64,000 bases of DNA from CAVXTT01 sp963764685 (GCA_963764685.1 CAVXTT010000017.1:248001-312000); one strand, 5' to 3'; shown: positions 18,793-27,363, numbered from the stretch's first letter. The notes: a model not told the origin generated them from the letters alone. Translations and numbers: made by a program.

Positions 18793-20119
18793 TGATGATG
18801 AATCATTCGGTGAGAGTATTGAAATGTTTTTTAAAGATCATGGATTTTCTACCAGACGTGCAACTGATGGACAAAGCGGGGTAGAGCTTATGGAGAAAAT
18901 TCATCCCGATATTATCTTAACTGACCTTAAGATGCCGTTACTTGACGGGATGGAAGTGCTTCAGCGCGTTAAGGAATTTGATGAAAACCTTCCCGTCATT
19001 ATGATTACAGGTTTTGATGACATGGAAACAACAATTAAAGCTATGCAGCTCGGTGCTTATGACTACATAGAAAAAACTTTTGAACTAGATCGTATTAAAG
19101 CAGTTGTAAAGCGTGCAGTTGAGAGTAAGAAACTTAGCGAAAAACTGGTAATTGTATCAGGGGAATCAAATGAATACAGGGTTGAAAACAGTTTTATCGG
19201 AAAAACTCCCGAAATGAAGGAAATTCTTAAAAAAATCGGTAAGATTTCAGGTACCCGGGTTAATGTTCTTATTCAGGGTGAAAGCGGAACCGGCAAAGAA
19301 CTTATATGCAGGATTATACATTATATAGGGATTACGCACGATTACCCATTCATTGCTGTTAATTGTACTGCTCTATCGGAATCACTTCTTGAAAGTGAAT
19401 TATTTGGTCATGTTAAAGGATCATTCACCGGGGCTATCCGGGATAAAAAAGGTAAGTTCGAACTTGCAGGAGATGGGACAATATTTCTTGATGAGATTTC
19501 GGAAATATCTCCGAATCTTCAGGTAAAATTATTAAGGGTTCTGCAGGAACGTGAATTTGAAAGAGTCGGAGGGGAGTTTTCAATTCCAATGATGGCAAGA
19601 GTGATCGCTGCAAGCAATAAAAATCTTCAGGAGCTGGTAGAAAAAGGTAACTTCAGGGAGGATCTTTATTATCGCTTGAAGGTCTTTACAATTGATGTCC
19701 CTCCATTGAGAAAACGGAAGGAAGATATTCCCAGTCTCGTCGTTCATTTTCTCAAAAAAATTAATAAGGAATTACATAAGAGTGTTTATAAAATTCCTTT
19801 TGAAGTAATGGAGCTGCTCCAGAATTACGATTGGGTAGGAAATGTCAGAGAATTGGAAAATACACTACTTCAAGCCGTAGTACTTTCGAAAGGTGATGTA
19901 TTAGAGAAAGAATTTATTTTGTTGAGCAGAGCTGTGGTAAGCAGCAGCAATGGCAATACAGATCGTACTAAGCTAAGTATAGCTGAGGTGGAGAAAGAAC
20001 ACATCAGGCTTGTACTTAATAACTGCAACTGGGATAAACAACAGGCCAGCAAGGTATTGGGAATTGCAAAAACCACGCTTTACAATAAAATTGAATATTA
20101 TGGATTAAGAGAAGATTAA
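18770..20119 (+). CDS. Sigma-54-dependent response regulator, NtrC family
   Basis: A receiver domain (IIDDDESFGES; phospho-Asp in ILTDLKMPLLDG) is followed by an AAA+ domain with GESGTGKE (about 171-178) and an intact GSFTGA loop (about 217-222). A Fis-type DNA-binding end (QQASKVLGIAKTTLYNKI) closes the protein. It overlaps the upstream PAS kinase gene by 23 bases. Forty-five bases after its stop lies a perfect 8-3-8 palindrome, followed 49 bases later by a sigma-54-type promoter for a lipoprotein gene. This protein is therefore the best candidate to bind that palindrome and its relatives at 21505 and 33613. That link is inference from position and motif. Confidence 0.95.
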   Translation: MDTILIIDDDESFGESIEMFFKDHGFSTRRATDGQSGVELMEKIHPDIILTDLKMPLLDGMEVLQRVKEFDENLPVIMITGFDDMETTIKAMQLGAYDYIEKTFELDRIKAVVKRAVESKKLSEKLVIVSGESNEYRVENSFIGKTPEMKEILKKIGKISGTRVNVLIQGESGTGKELICRIIHYIGITHDYPFIAVNCTALSESLLESELFGHVKGSFTGAIRDKKGKFELAGDGTIFLDEISEISPNLQVKLLRVLQEREFERVGGEFSIPMMARVIAASNKNLQELVEKGNFREDLYYRLKVFTIDVPPLRKRKEDIPSLVVHFLKKINKELHKSVYKIPFEVMELLQNYDWVGNVRELENTLLQAVVLSKGDVLEKEFILLSRAVVSSSNGNTDRTKLSIAEVEKEHIRLVLNNCNWDKQQASKVLGIAKTTLYNKIEYYGLRED

Positions 20120-20163
20120 TCTTATACAATTTCTGTGCGAACATTAATCTTTTTTTGAAATCA

Positions 20164-20182
20164 CAGTTCAAAAATTGAACTG
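20164..20182 (+). promoter_or_regulatory. Putative enhancer-binding-protein site (perfect palindrome)
   Basis: CAGTTCAA-AAA-TTGAACTG is a perfect inverted repeat with 8-base arms. It ends 49 bases upstream of the -24 element at 20232, a typical place for a sigma-54 activator site. Imperfect copies with the same right arm are found at 21505-21523 (14 of 19 bases) and 33613-33631 (15 of 19), each upstream of a similar promoter. Confidence 0.65.
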
Positions 20183-20231
20183 CCTTATCATCAATTGCCC
20201 TCATAAAGTCAATTTTGGTAAAAATAATAAA

Positions 20232-20247
20232 TGGCATCTAAGTTGTT
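20232..20247 (+). promoter_or_regulatory. Putative sigma-54 (-24/-12) promoter for the lipoprotein gene at 20286
   Basis: TGGCATCTAAGTTGTT fits the TGGCAY-N5-TTG form of sigma-54 promoters, with GG and the -12 G at the required spacing. The expected start point is near 20258. The leader then carries ACAGGAG and AGGAAGG shortly before the ATG at 20286. Confidence 0.65.
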
Positions 20248-20285
20248 CAATCTTCTAAACACAGGAGATTAGGAAGGTTTATAAG

Positions 20286-21416
20286 ATGAAATCAATTTAT
20301 ACTGCATTAGTTATTTTAGTAATCATTACTTTGAGTGCTTGTAAATCACAGGAACCGGTTGCACCTCAGGATCCTATTGGTACTTTAAAAGTAAAAGGTA
20401 AAGTCCTGTTAAATGGAGAACCCATTCAGGGGGCACTAGTTGCAATTGACGAAGTTTTGAATTGGAAGAGTACCACAAGCTCCGATGGTTCTTTTGAGAT
20501 TAATGGTGTATCCAACGGAAATCACATAATATCAGCAAAAAAAGAGCTGGAGGAAGGGAAATTAGTTTTTCAATCCGCCAGTATAGTTACGGAAAATCCT
20601 GAAAATGACATCGGAACGTTAGATCTTCCTTTTCCAATTCATATGCAGCCGATAAATAATGTTCAGGTAGAAGCAGTACCGTTAAGCTGGGACAGAATTA
20701 CAGGGGGGAATTTAATGGAATATAAAATCTACAGAAAGGACAGTCCCGGTCTTGATGAAACAACAGGACAACTTATATATTCAACATCAAATATTGATGA
20801 AACTTCCTATACTGATACTGATTTCAGAACAGGCAGAACATATTACTATAGAGTTTTTGCTTATCTTGAAAGTGGCAGATATACAGGAAGCAATATAGTA
20901 AGCACCACAATACCAGAAGTAAATATTGTGCTCAATGCCGATTTTGAAGAATCCGCAGCCGGCACTCTGCCTGACAATTGGGATCAGACACTCTCCGGAA
21001 ATCCTCAATTCGACTACTTTGATGTAAGCTCTGAAAATGTTATTAGCGGCAGCTACAGTTTAAAAGTATCTTATATTGATTCCCTAGCCAACCCTCTTCC
21101 AGGATTTAACCCATGGGGCGGTTTAGTACAAACTATCAGTACAGCACATCTCAAAGCAGGTGAAGATTATACAATATCATTCTGGACAAGATCTGAGATA
21201 GGGAATATGCAGGTACGGTTGCTTAAAAATGGAAATTTTGATTTACCCGTAGTAAGCTATATCATCCCGAATGATCCGGAATGGACAGAACATAGGGTTA
21301 ATTTTAAAATAGATGCTGAAACTACATACCTTGATTTGTGGATAAATACCAGATCCGGATTTGCTTCAAATGGCCTGGTTAAGGGTTATATAGATAATCT
21401 AAAAATAATTAAATAA
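20286..21416 (+). CDS. Lipoprotein with carboxypeptidase-regulatory-like, FN3 and carbohydrate-binding-like domains
   Basis: A lipoprotein signal ends in LSAC with the lipidated Cys at position 19. The mature protein begins with a CarboxypepD_reg-like beta domain (about 35-115; GKVLLNGEPIQGALVAIDEV). A fibronectin type III module follows (about 118-215; LSWDRI, YKIYRKD, GRTYYYRVFAY), then a jelly-roll carbohydrate-binding-like domain (about 220-376; NADFEES, SYSLKVSY, YTISFWTRS). It is a surface or periplasmic binding protein without a visible enzyme domain. A close paralogue with the same layout lies at 33738. Both have a sigma-54-type promoter and the TTGAACT element upstream. A strong terminator follows. 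The role in polysaccharide handling is inference. Confidence 0.8.
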   Translation: MKSIYTALVILVIITLSACKSQEPVAPQDPIGTLKVKGKVLLNGEPIQGALVAIDEVLNWKSTTSSDGSFEINGVSNGNHIISAKKELEEGKLVFQSASIVTENPENDIGTLDLPFPIHMQPINNVQVEAVPLSWDRITGGNLMEYKIYRKDSPGLDETTGQLIYSTSNIDETSYTDTDFRTGRTYYYRVFAYLESGRYTGSNIVSTTIPEVNIVLNADFEESAAGTLPDNWDQTLSGNPQFDYFDVSSENVISGSYSLKVSYIDSLANPLPGFNPWGGLVQTISTAHLKAGEDYTISFWTRSEIGNMQVRLLKNGNFDLPVVSYIIPNDPEWTEHRVNFKIDAETTYLDLWINTRSGFASNGLVKGYIDNLKIIK

Positions 21417-21437
21417 AAATCTGAGTTCATAACAGAT

Positions 21438-21476
21438 AAACCGGCATAATCAAAATGGTTATGCCGGTTTTGTTTT
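21438..21476 (+). terminator. Rho-independent terminator after the first lipoprotein gene
   Basis: A 12-base perfect stem (AAACCGGCATAA / TTATGCCGGTTT) with a 9-base loop is followed by TGTTTT. It ends the lipoprotein transcript before the next sigma-54-type promoter region. Confidence 0.85.
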
Positions 21477-21504
21477 AAATAGGTTGATACCTGGATCAAA
21501 TCAA

Positions 21505-21523
21505 TGAATCAGAAATTGAACTG
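21505..21523 (+). promoter_or_regulatory. Putative activator site upstream of the cheW-like gene
   Basis: The right half TTGAACTG (21516-21523) and the AAA spacer are identical to those of the palindrome at 20164; the left arm is poorly conserved (14 of 19 overall). It ends 67 bases upstream of the -24 element at 21591. Confidence 0.45.
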
Positions 21524-21590
21524 TTTATGCATTATTTGAATTTAAAAAAACCTATCGAAGGCATTATAATCCAAAAATTAGATTATTCGT

Positions 21591-21606
21591 TGGCATTTTA
21601 ATTGAA
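21591..21606 (+). promoter_or_regulatory. Putative sigma-54 (-24/-12) promoter for the cheW-like gene
   Basis: TGGCATTTTAATTGAA has the same TGGCAT-N5-TTG layout as the element at 20232. Its -12 TTG coincides with the first in-frame start-like codon (TTG at 21602) of the downstream gene. That codon therefore cannot be the start if this promoter is used, and the ATG at 21632 becomes the likely start. Confidence 0.55.
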
Positions 21607-21631
21607 TGAGGCTATTAAACAATTTAAGCAT

Positions 21632-22081
21632 ATGATAGATGAGACAACAATTGTGGAGAATATGACAGGCCTGGTGATTTTTGAAGTTGCTAATCAGGAA
21701 TTCTGTGTTGATATAAAGGACCTTTCAGCTATCCTGAATCCCGCAGGACTTAAACAAAAGATTCCTGTAAATGCCGATGAGGAAATTAAGGTTAACATAC
21801 ATGAACAGGATATTCCTATTCTAAGTTTTAAAAAGATCTTCGGATTTAAGCAAAAGGAAAATCATCTGGAAGATTTGCGTATCCTTATAGTTGAACTGAA
21901 CAATAAAATATTCGGGCTAATGGTAGAAAAAGTAAAAGAGATTTTTACCGTAACCAGGGAGCTGAAAAAAAATATAAAATTTATTCCTCTTAAAGGGAAA
22001 GATAATTTGCTGGGGGTATTAAGATACGAGGGCAGATCTATTTATCTGCCTGATATTAACAAACTAACGGTTGAGACTTAA
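21632..22081 (+). CDS. CheW-like domain protein
   Basis: The protein of about 150 residues matches the two-subdomain CheW fold: GLVIFEVANQEFCVDIKDLSAI at the front, then DIPILSFKKIFGF, LRILIVELNNKIFGLMVEKV and a closing LGVLRYEGRSIYLPDINKL. CheW proteins couple receptors to a CheA kinase, but no CheA, receptor or other chemotaxis gene is visible here. It may be a stand-alone scaffold in control of surface polysaccharide. The frame opens at a TTG (21602) that overlaps a sigma-54-type -12 element; I prefer the ATG at 21632. The next small gene follows with no gap, and the exopolysaccharide cluster starts 315 bases later. Confidence 0.8.
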   Translation: MIDETTIVENMTGLVIFEVANQEFCVDIKDLSAILNPAGLKQKIPVNADEEIKVNIHEQDIPILSFKKIFGFKQKENHLEDLRILIVELNNKIFGLMVEKVKEIFTVTRELKKNIKFIPLKGKDNLLGVLRYEGRSIYLPDINKLTVET

Positions 22082-22333
22082 GTGAGAATTATGATGGATA
22101 AAGAAGAAATACTGCTTAGCCTTAAGGATATCGAATTCGATGAAGCTGTCTCTTATCAAATGCACTCGCGAATGTTTGAAATATTGGGATACCTTTCAAA
22201 CGTTAGTGAAGATAACCTGCCACCGGAGGAACAGGAGTATTTGGAACGGGTAAAGGAATTAGGTAAAGATTTGTTGAATGAGATGCATATAATACTTGAT
22301 TATTATAAAAACCAGCAGCAGGCACAGTTTTAA
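22082..22333 (+). CDS. Small hypothetical protein, mostly helical, 83 aa
   Basis: I do not recognise this protein. It is acidic and helical, with no signal peptide or membrane segment (DKEEILLSLKDIEFDEAVSY, PPEEQEYLERVKELGKDLL). The frame opens at a GTG that directly follows the stop of the CheW-like gene; an ATG at 22091 is an alternative start. The tight spacing implies an operon and possibly a functional partner of the CheW-like protein. Its function is unknown. Confidence 0.6.
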   Translation: MRIMMDKEEILLSLKDIEFDEAVSYQMHSRMFEILGYLSNVSEDNLPPEEQEYLERVKELGKDLLNEMHIILDYYKNQQQAQF

Positions 22334-22396
22334 AAAACAGATACCTTTAGAAGCATCTCAAAAAACAAATAAACAAAATTTGATTAAGGAACATTA

Positions 22397-23520
22397 ATGC
22401 ATTTACAGATACCATTTTTGGATTTGAAAGCTCAATATCAATCAATAAAAGAGGAAATAAATCCAGCTATTCAGGACGTAATAGACGAAGCGGCATTCGT
22501 ATTGGGAAGAGCGGTAAAAGAATTTGAGCTGAATTTTGCAAAAGCACATAAAGTTCGATTTTGTTCAGGGGTAAGCAGTGGTACTGACGGAAACCATCTT
22601 GCATTGTGGTCTCTCGGGATCGGCCCGGGGGATGAAGTAATTATTCCTGTAAATACATTTATTGCAACCGCCTGGGGTGCTAACTCTATGCGGTGCAAAA
22701 CCTGTATTTGTTGACTGTAAGGAGGATACCTATAATATTGATCCGGCAAAAGTTAAAGAAGCTATTACTTCTAAAACAAAAGCTGTGGTTGCCGTACATT
22801 TATACGGGCAGCCTGCTGATATGGATGAATTAAGATTAGTAACGGATAGATACAATCTTTACCTCGTTGAAGACTGTGCACAGGCACATATTGCTGAATA
22901 CAAAAATAGTAGTGCGGGTTCAATTGGAGATATTGCTTCATTTAGCTTTTATCCCGGGAAAAATCTTGGCGCTTATGGAGAAGGCGGGGCAGTTACAACT
23001 AACAATGAGAGCTATAGCTTTAAAGGTTCAGATGCTGAGCGATCACGGAGCGATTAAAAAGTATTACCACGAGAGTTATGGACATAATTACAGAATGGAT
23101 GGTATTCAGGGGGCAGTTTTGAATGTCAAACTGAAACATCTCGAAAGTTGGACTAACTGCAGAAGAGAGGCTGCTAAAGCATATAATGAGTTTCTGAAGG
23201 ATACTCCGGAAATAATAACACCAAAGGAAGAATTGATCGTAAAACACGTCTATCATCTTTATGTTATTCGACTTAGGAATGGTAATAAGGACTTAAGAGA
23301 TAAACTTGCAGAATTTTCTAGAGAAAAAAGGAATCGCAACCGGATTACATTATCCGGTGCCCCTTCATTTGCAGAACTGTTTCAACCCATTGGGATATAA
23401 GAAAGGAGATTTTCCAACGTCGGAATCAGTTGCAGATACAATTCTTTCCTTACCAATGTATCCTGAACTCGCTAAGACCCAGATCGGGAAAGTAGCAGAA
23501 AGTATTAGTGAATTTTTTAG
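22397..23520 (+). CDS. DegT/DnrJ/EryC1/StrS aminotransferase (WbpE/WlbC-like), frameshifted
   Basis: This PLP-dependent sugar aminotransferase makes amino-sugar nucleotides. The coding spans three frames: start to about 22,675 (IPFLDLKAQYQSIKEEI, GVSSGTDGNHLAL, PVNTFIATA); then GAKPVFVDCKEDTYNIDP to about 23,030, with VVAVHLYGQPADM, LVEDCAQAH and the PLP Lys in FYPGKNLGAYGEGG; then NYRMDGIQGAVLNVKLKHL and, after a shift near 23,318, GIATGLHYPVPLHLQNCF. The stop TAG at 23518 is out of frame by one T in a T run. With it restored, the protein ends EFF and a TAGGAG ribosome site serves the next gene. The clustered homopolymer shifts suggest sequence errors. With the dehydrogenase and acetyltransferase downstream it fits a UDP-2,3-diacetamido sugar pathway. 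Confidence 0.85.
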
Positions 23521-23530
23521 GAGCATTGAT

Positions 23531-24959
23531 ATGAATCGAGTTGAAAAAATAAGCCGGTTTAAATATTACTATGCATTGATTGGATTTTCTTGTTCTCTCT
23601 ATCTCGTTTGTATTTACCTTGTATACAATGATGATGATAAATTACAGGCATGCAGAAAACTGATTACTCCCGTATTCCCCCTGTTAGTTTTGCTGTTTAT
23701 GTTTTCACTGCTTTTAATATTTGAGTTCAACCGGCTTTATACAGAGGATGTTATCAGATCCCGCACCAAACAATTAACTGCTGTAATAAATCATTGGCAG
23801 CGGGAAGCTTTTACATCTTCCTTATAACACTGGTATTATGTCTTTAAAATCAAGGAGACAGGGCATTTTGTTTTGGCATTTACTGCAGTGGCATTTTTCT
23901 CTGTTGTACATTGTCAGGATTGAAATGCTGAGAGCATTTGTTTTAAAGGAGGCAAACACACTAAAAAGATTCTCCTGATTGGTAGATGGTTATTCGGGCA
24001 AGAAAAATAGTACAAAAGGGACTTAGCATCAACCGATTCCAATTCAAATATCTCAGGAGTTCTTGAAAGCAGAACTAAGTGAGGGAAAAGAAATGTTCTC
24101 AGATCTTAAGATATCAGGAGGGATAAATGATCTTGAATCTGTTACCTCTGCTGAAAACATTAATGAAGTTATAATCTCCTTTAATAATATTTCTTTTGAG
24201 GAACTCTTTGAAATAATAGACAAGTGTGTGGAATTGAATTTAAGAATAAAAATAGCTTCTGATATTTTCAAGATTATTCCGAACCATTTTAAAACAGAAA
24301 CATATTTTGGCGTTAAGGTTAGTTGACCTTTCGCCTAACAGAAATTCCGCTCATTTAAAAAGAGTTATTGATATTATTCTGTCTTTATCGGGTATAATTA
24401 TTCTTCTCCCTTTTTATTAATAATTTCATTATTGATCAAATTGACATCAAAAGGGCCCATTTTTTATATTCATCAGCGTGTTGGGTTAAACGGAAATGTA
24501 TTTAATTTTTATAAGTTCAGGTCGATGACGGCGTCTGAAGAAGATGATCCTATAAGAAAAGAAATGATGCTGAGATTTATGAAAGAGGATATTAAACAGG
24601 ATGAAACGGCAAAAATAATTAATAATTACAGACTTACACCCATAGGAGCATTTTTAAGAAGATATTCTATCGATGAACTTCCCCAATTATTTAATGTTTT
24701 AAAAGGGGATATGAGTCTTGTCGGTCCCCGACCTTCTTTACCATATGAATATGAGAATTATGAACCATGGCAGAGGAAAAGAGTTTCTGTAATACCCGGT
24801 TGTACAGGCGTATGGCAGATTACCGGAAGAAGCCTGGTATCATTCAATGAATCGGTCGTTTTGGATCTTTATTATATAAGCAGATGTTCGATCCTCTTTG
24901 ATCTTATAATCATTCTGAAGACCATACCGGTTATAATATTTTCAAGGGGGGGGAAATAA
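23531..24959 (+). CDS. Exopolysaccharide polyprenyl glycosylphosphotransferase (priming sugar transferase), frameshifted
   Basis: This enzyme starts repeat-unit synthesis by moving a sugar-phosphate from UDP-sugar to undecaprenyl phosphate at the inner membrane. The N-terminal part (from the ATG at 23531) has several membrane helices (YALIGFSCSLYLVCIYL). Fragments in other frames follow: a Rossmann-like ILLIGDGYSGKK segment near 23,970, INEVIISFNNISFEEL near 24,160-24,200, and a further helix near 24,400. The catalytic domain is intact in 24432-24959: KGPIFYIHQRVGLNG, FNFYKFRSM, RRYSIDELPQLFNVLKGDMS, LVGPRP and PGCTGVWQITGRS. At least four one-base shifts occur between 23,820 and 24,430. The family is clear; whether the gene is functional cannot be told from this sequence. 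Confidence 0.82.
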
Positions 24960-25081
24960 TGGAACTTAGTGAAATTATTATCTATTGTGTTCAACTATTC
25001 TTTGCTAGCGCAATAATAATAATAGTTACCGCATATACGGTTTACCGGATCAAGAAAAAGAAACCGGATGATTTGTTATAA
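24959..25081 (+). CDS. Small single-pass membrane protein, 40 aa
   Basis: The ATG overlaps the stop of the sugar transferase gene (TAATG). The 40-residue product is one hydrophobic helix (IIIYCVQLFFASAIIIIVTA) followed by a basic tail, YRIKKKKPDD. Topology by the positive-inside rule puts the tail in the cytoplasm. The tight coupling to a polysaccharide-priming transferase suggests an accessory membrane peptide. No family is recognised. It is short, so it could be chance, but the overlap and strong membrane-protein pattern favour a real gene. Confidence 0.55.
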   Translation: MELSEIIIYCVQLFFASAIIIIVTAYTVYRIKKKKPDDLL

Positions 25082-25162
25082 GTTTTTATTAAAAAATGGA
25101 AAAGATGAACAGGGATATGGAGACAATGGTCTTCCAAACGAAATATTGTAAAGGAGATGATA

Positions 25163-26223
25163 ATGAAAATAGCAATAGTAGGCCTGGGATATTGGGGTCC
25201 AAATCTGGTACGAAATTTTTTAGCTCAAGCCGAAGTTCAAAGTATTATTGGATGTGATAAAGAAATAGAAAGATTAAAATATATGAAAGGTAAGTTCCCG
25301 GGAATCGGGCTTACTGATGATTATAATGCAATATTAAAAAGTGATGCTGATGCAGTAGTAATCGCTACGCCGGTTGATACTCATTATGCGCTTGCAAAAA
25401 AAGCAATTGAGAGCGGAAAGCATGTCTGGATAGAAAAACCTTTTACCTCCTCATCTGAACAGGGAGAAAATCTTATTGGGGAAGCAAGCAAAAGGAACCT
25501 GATAATTTTTGTTGATCATACTTTTATTTACACCGGAGCAGTTAGGAAAATAAAGGAATTAATCGATAAACGGGAACTGGGAGAAATTATTTATTTCGAT
25601 TCGGTAAGAATAAATCTCGGTTTATTTCAGCAGGATGTAAATGTTATGTGGGATCTGGTGCCGCACGATCTTTCCATAATGAGATATGTTTTGAATGATA
25701 AAAATCCTACTGCGAGTAACTGCAAATGGTATTGCCAATTTCTATAACCAGGAAAATATTGCCCACCTGGCAGTACACTTTGAAAATAAGGAATGCTTTG
25801 CTCATTTCCACGTTAATTGGACTTCTCCCGTCAAAATGAGAAGAATGATTGTTGCCGGAACTAAAAAAGATGCTTCTTTTTGATGATATGGAAAATTCGG
25901 AGAAGATTAAAGTATATGACAGCGGTGTTGATATAATGACCAAAGAAAATGTTCATAAGGCACTGGTTCAGTACAGGATTGGAGATATGTATTCCCCCAA
26001 AATTGAACAGACTGAAGCACTTTCTGTGGCTGCGAAAGAATTTATTTCATCTATAAATGAGAACAGGTTACCTCTGACCAATGCATTTGATGGTCTGGAA
26101 GTAGTAAGGATTCTTGAAGCCGCAAACAAATCGATTAAAAACAGAGGAAGCCTTGTTGAAATTCAAAACCCTTATTTCAAAACAAACGGGCGGCCGAATA
26201 TCAAACATGCAGTGGGATTTTAA
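25163..26223 (+). CDS. Gfo/Idh/MocA family oxidoreductase (WbpB/WlbA-like), two frameshifts
   Basis: This NAD(P)-dependent sugar dehydrogenase has the dinucleotide-binding GLGYWGPNLVRNF at the N-terminus, AVVIATPVDTHYALAKKAIE, and the catalytic-lysine motif HVWIEKPFT. Two one-base shifts, near 25,730 and 25,870, break the frame; the final part reads through SVAAKEFISSINENRLPLT. The first frame opens at 25157, but the ATG at 25163 sits six bases after AGGAG and is the better start. The stop overlaps the next ATG (TAATG). In the WbpB/WlbA pathway this enzyme oxidises C3 of UDP-GlcNAcA before transamination, which matches its neighbours. The substrate is inference. Confidence 0.85.
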
Positions 26224-26708
26224 TGGAAAACAAAAATATAAATAATGTTAACATCGGTAAAAATGTGAAGATATTCAGTTTTGTAAATCTCTACGGGTGT
26301 TCGATAGATGATAATTCTAAGATAGGTACGTTCGTGGAGATCCAGAAGAATGCTTCCATAGGTAAAAATTGTAAGATCTCCTCACACACATTTATATGTG
26401 AGGGAGTCCATATTGAAGATAATGTTTTTGTGGGACATAATGTCACATTTATTAATGATAAACATCCCCGTGCAACAAATTCCGACGGTTCTTTGCAGAA
26501 TGAACATGATTGGACTGTTGTACAGACTTTTGTGAAAAAGAATGCATCAATAGGTTCCTCCGCAACTATTTTATGCGGAGTTACTATAGGTGAAAATGCA
26601 ATTGTCGGTGCAGGATCTGTTGTAACGAGGGATGTTCCTCCGGATAGTGTTGTTGCCGGAGTACCGGCCCGGATATTAAAAAGTAAAAATGTGAAAATTG
26701 CGGTATAG
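26223..26708 (+). CDS. Hexapeptide-repeat N-acetyltransferase (WbpD/WlbB-like)
   Basis: The 161-residue left-handed beta-helix protein has repeated I-G-x-N/x-I hexads (VNIGKNVKIFSFVNLYGC, ASIGKNCKISSHTFIC). It also has the loop with FINDKHPRATN and the closing VIAGVPARI-type end (VVAGVPARILKSK). This is the pattern of the WbpD/WlbB acetyltransferases that acetylate the 3-amino group of UDP-2-acetamido-3-amino sugars using acetyl-CoA. It is translationally coupled to the dehydrogenase gene. With the aminotransferase it completes three successive steps of the diacetamido-uronic acid pathway. Confidence 0.87.
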   Translation: MENKNINNVNIGKNVKIFSFVNLYGCSIDDNSKIGTFVEIQKNASIGKNCKISSHTFICEGVHIEDNVFVGHNVTFINDKHPRATNSDGSLQNEHDWTVVQTFVKKNASIGSSATILCGVTIGENAIVGAGSVVTRDVPPDSVVAGVPARILKSKNVKIAV

Positions 26709-26729
26709 ACAGGATTAGAGAGGTACAAA

Positions 26730-27338
26730 ATGAGGAAGATAATTTTAATTATTTCATTGTTATTAATTTCCCGGTTAGTCAGCGGTAGTGACGGATCTGC
26801 TCAGATCTTAAATCCGGGAGACGGTATAAGAATCACTATATATAATATTCCTGAAAAATTATCGGGAGATTATTTCATCCAGCAGGATGGGAATATTCAA
26901 CTGCCTTATCTTGGACTAATTACGACAACTAACCGTAACTATGATGAAATCAGAAAAGAAGTAGTTGAAAAATATGATTCTTTATATAGAAATCCCGAGC
27001 TCACGGTACAGCCGCTTTTCAAAATTAATATTCTTGGGGAAGTACGAAATCCCGGATACTATGTCGTTTCCGATATTGAGAAGCTTTCGGGGATAATTGC
27101 TCTTGCCGGTGGCGAAACTGCTGATGCCGATCTTGAAGGTATTTATATGATCCGGGATAATCAGGAAATAGATGTTGGTTCAGAATCAGTTTATAATGCA
27201 TACGGACAAGATCTTAAGCTGGAATCCGGCGACCGTTTCTATGTCCCGAGGCGCTGGTGGGTCGGTGCTCGTAATAGCGCAATAATTATTTCTGTACTTA
27301 CTCTTACAGTTATGATTATTAGCCTCTTTGTAGATTAA
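26730..27338 (+). CDS. Polysaccharide export protein (Wza/OPX-like) with C-terminal membrane helix
   Basis: An N-terminal signal segment is followed by the polysaccharide export domain (LNPGDGIRITIYNIPEKLSG, DGNIQLPYLGLI, YRNPELTVQPLF) and one SLBB-type domain (KINILGEVRNPGYYV, IIALAGGETADADL). The protein ends with a strongly hydrophobic helix (SAIIISVLTLTVMIISLFV). There is no lipobox Cys, unlike classical Wza. It directly precedes the Wzc-like kinase and probably forms the periplasmic to outer-membrane part of the export machine. The C-terminal helix could anchor it to the inner membrane or replace the Wza barrel helix. Confidence 0.88.
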   Translation: MRKIILIISLLLISRLVSGSDGSAQILNPGDGIRITIYNIPEKLSGDYFIQQDGNIQLPYLGLITTTNRNYDEIRKEVVEKYDSLYRNPELTVQPLFKINILGEVRNPGYYVVSDIEKLSGIIALAGGETADADLEGIYMIRDNQEIDVGSESVYNAYGQDLKLESGDRFYVPRRWWVGARNSAIIISVLTLTVMIISLFVD

Positions 27339-27363
27339 TATTGATTAGACAAAAGGATTGGAA

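Noticed and set aside
22650..23520. Programmed ribosomal frameshifting in the aminotransferase
   Set aside because: Shifts occur at several unrelated points and in neighbouring genes too, with no slippery heptamer plus structure; sequence error is more likely.
25096..25230. Short plus-strand frame starting ATGGAAAAGATG before the dehydrogenase
   Set aside because: It runs into the dehydrogenase start in another frame, and its product is low-complexity Ser/Lys; the AGGAG belongs to the ATG at 25163.
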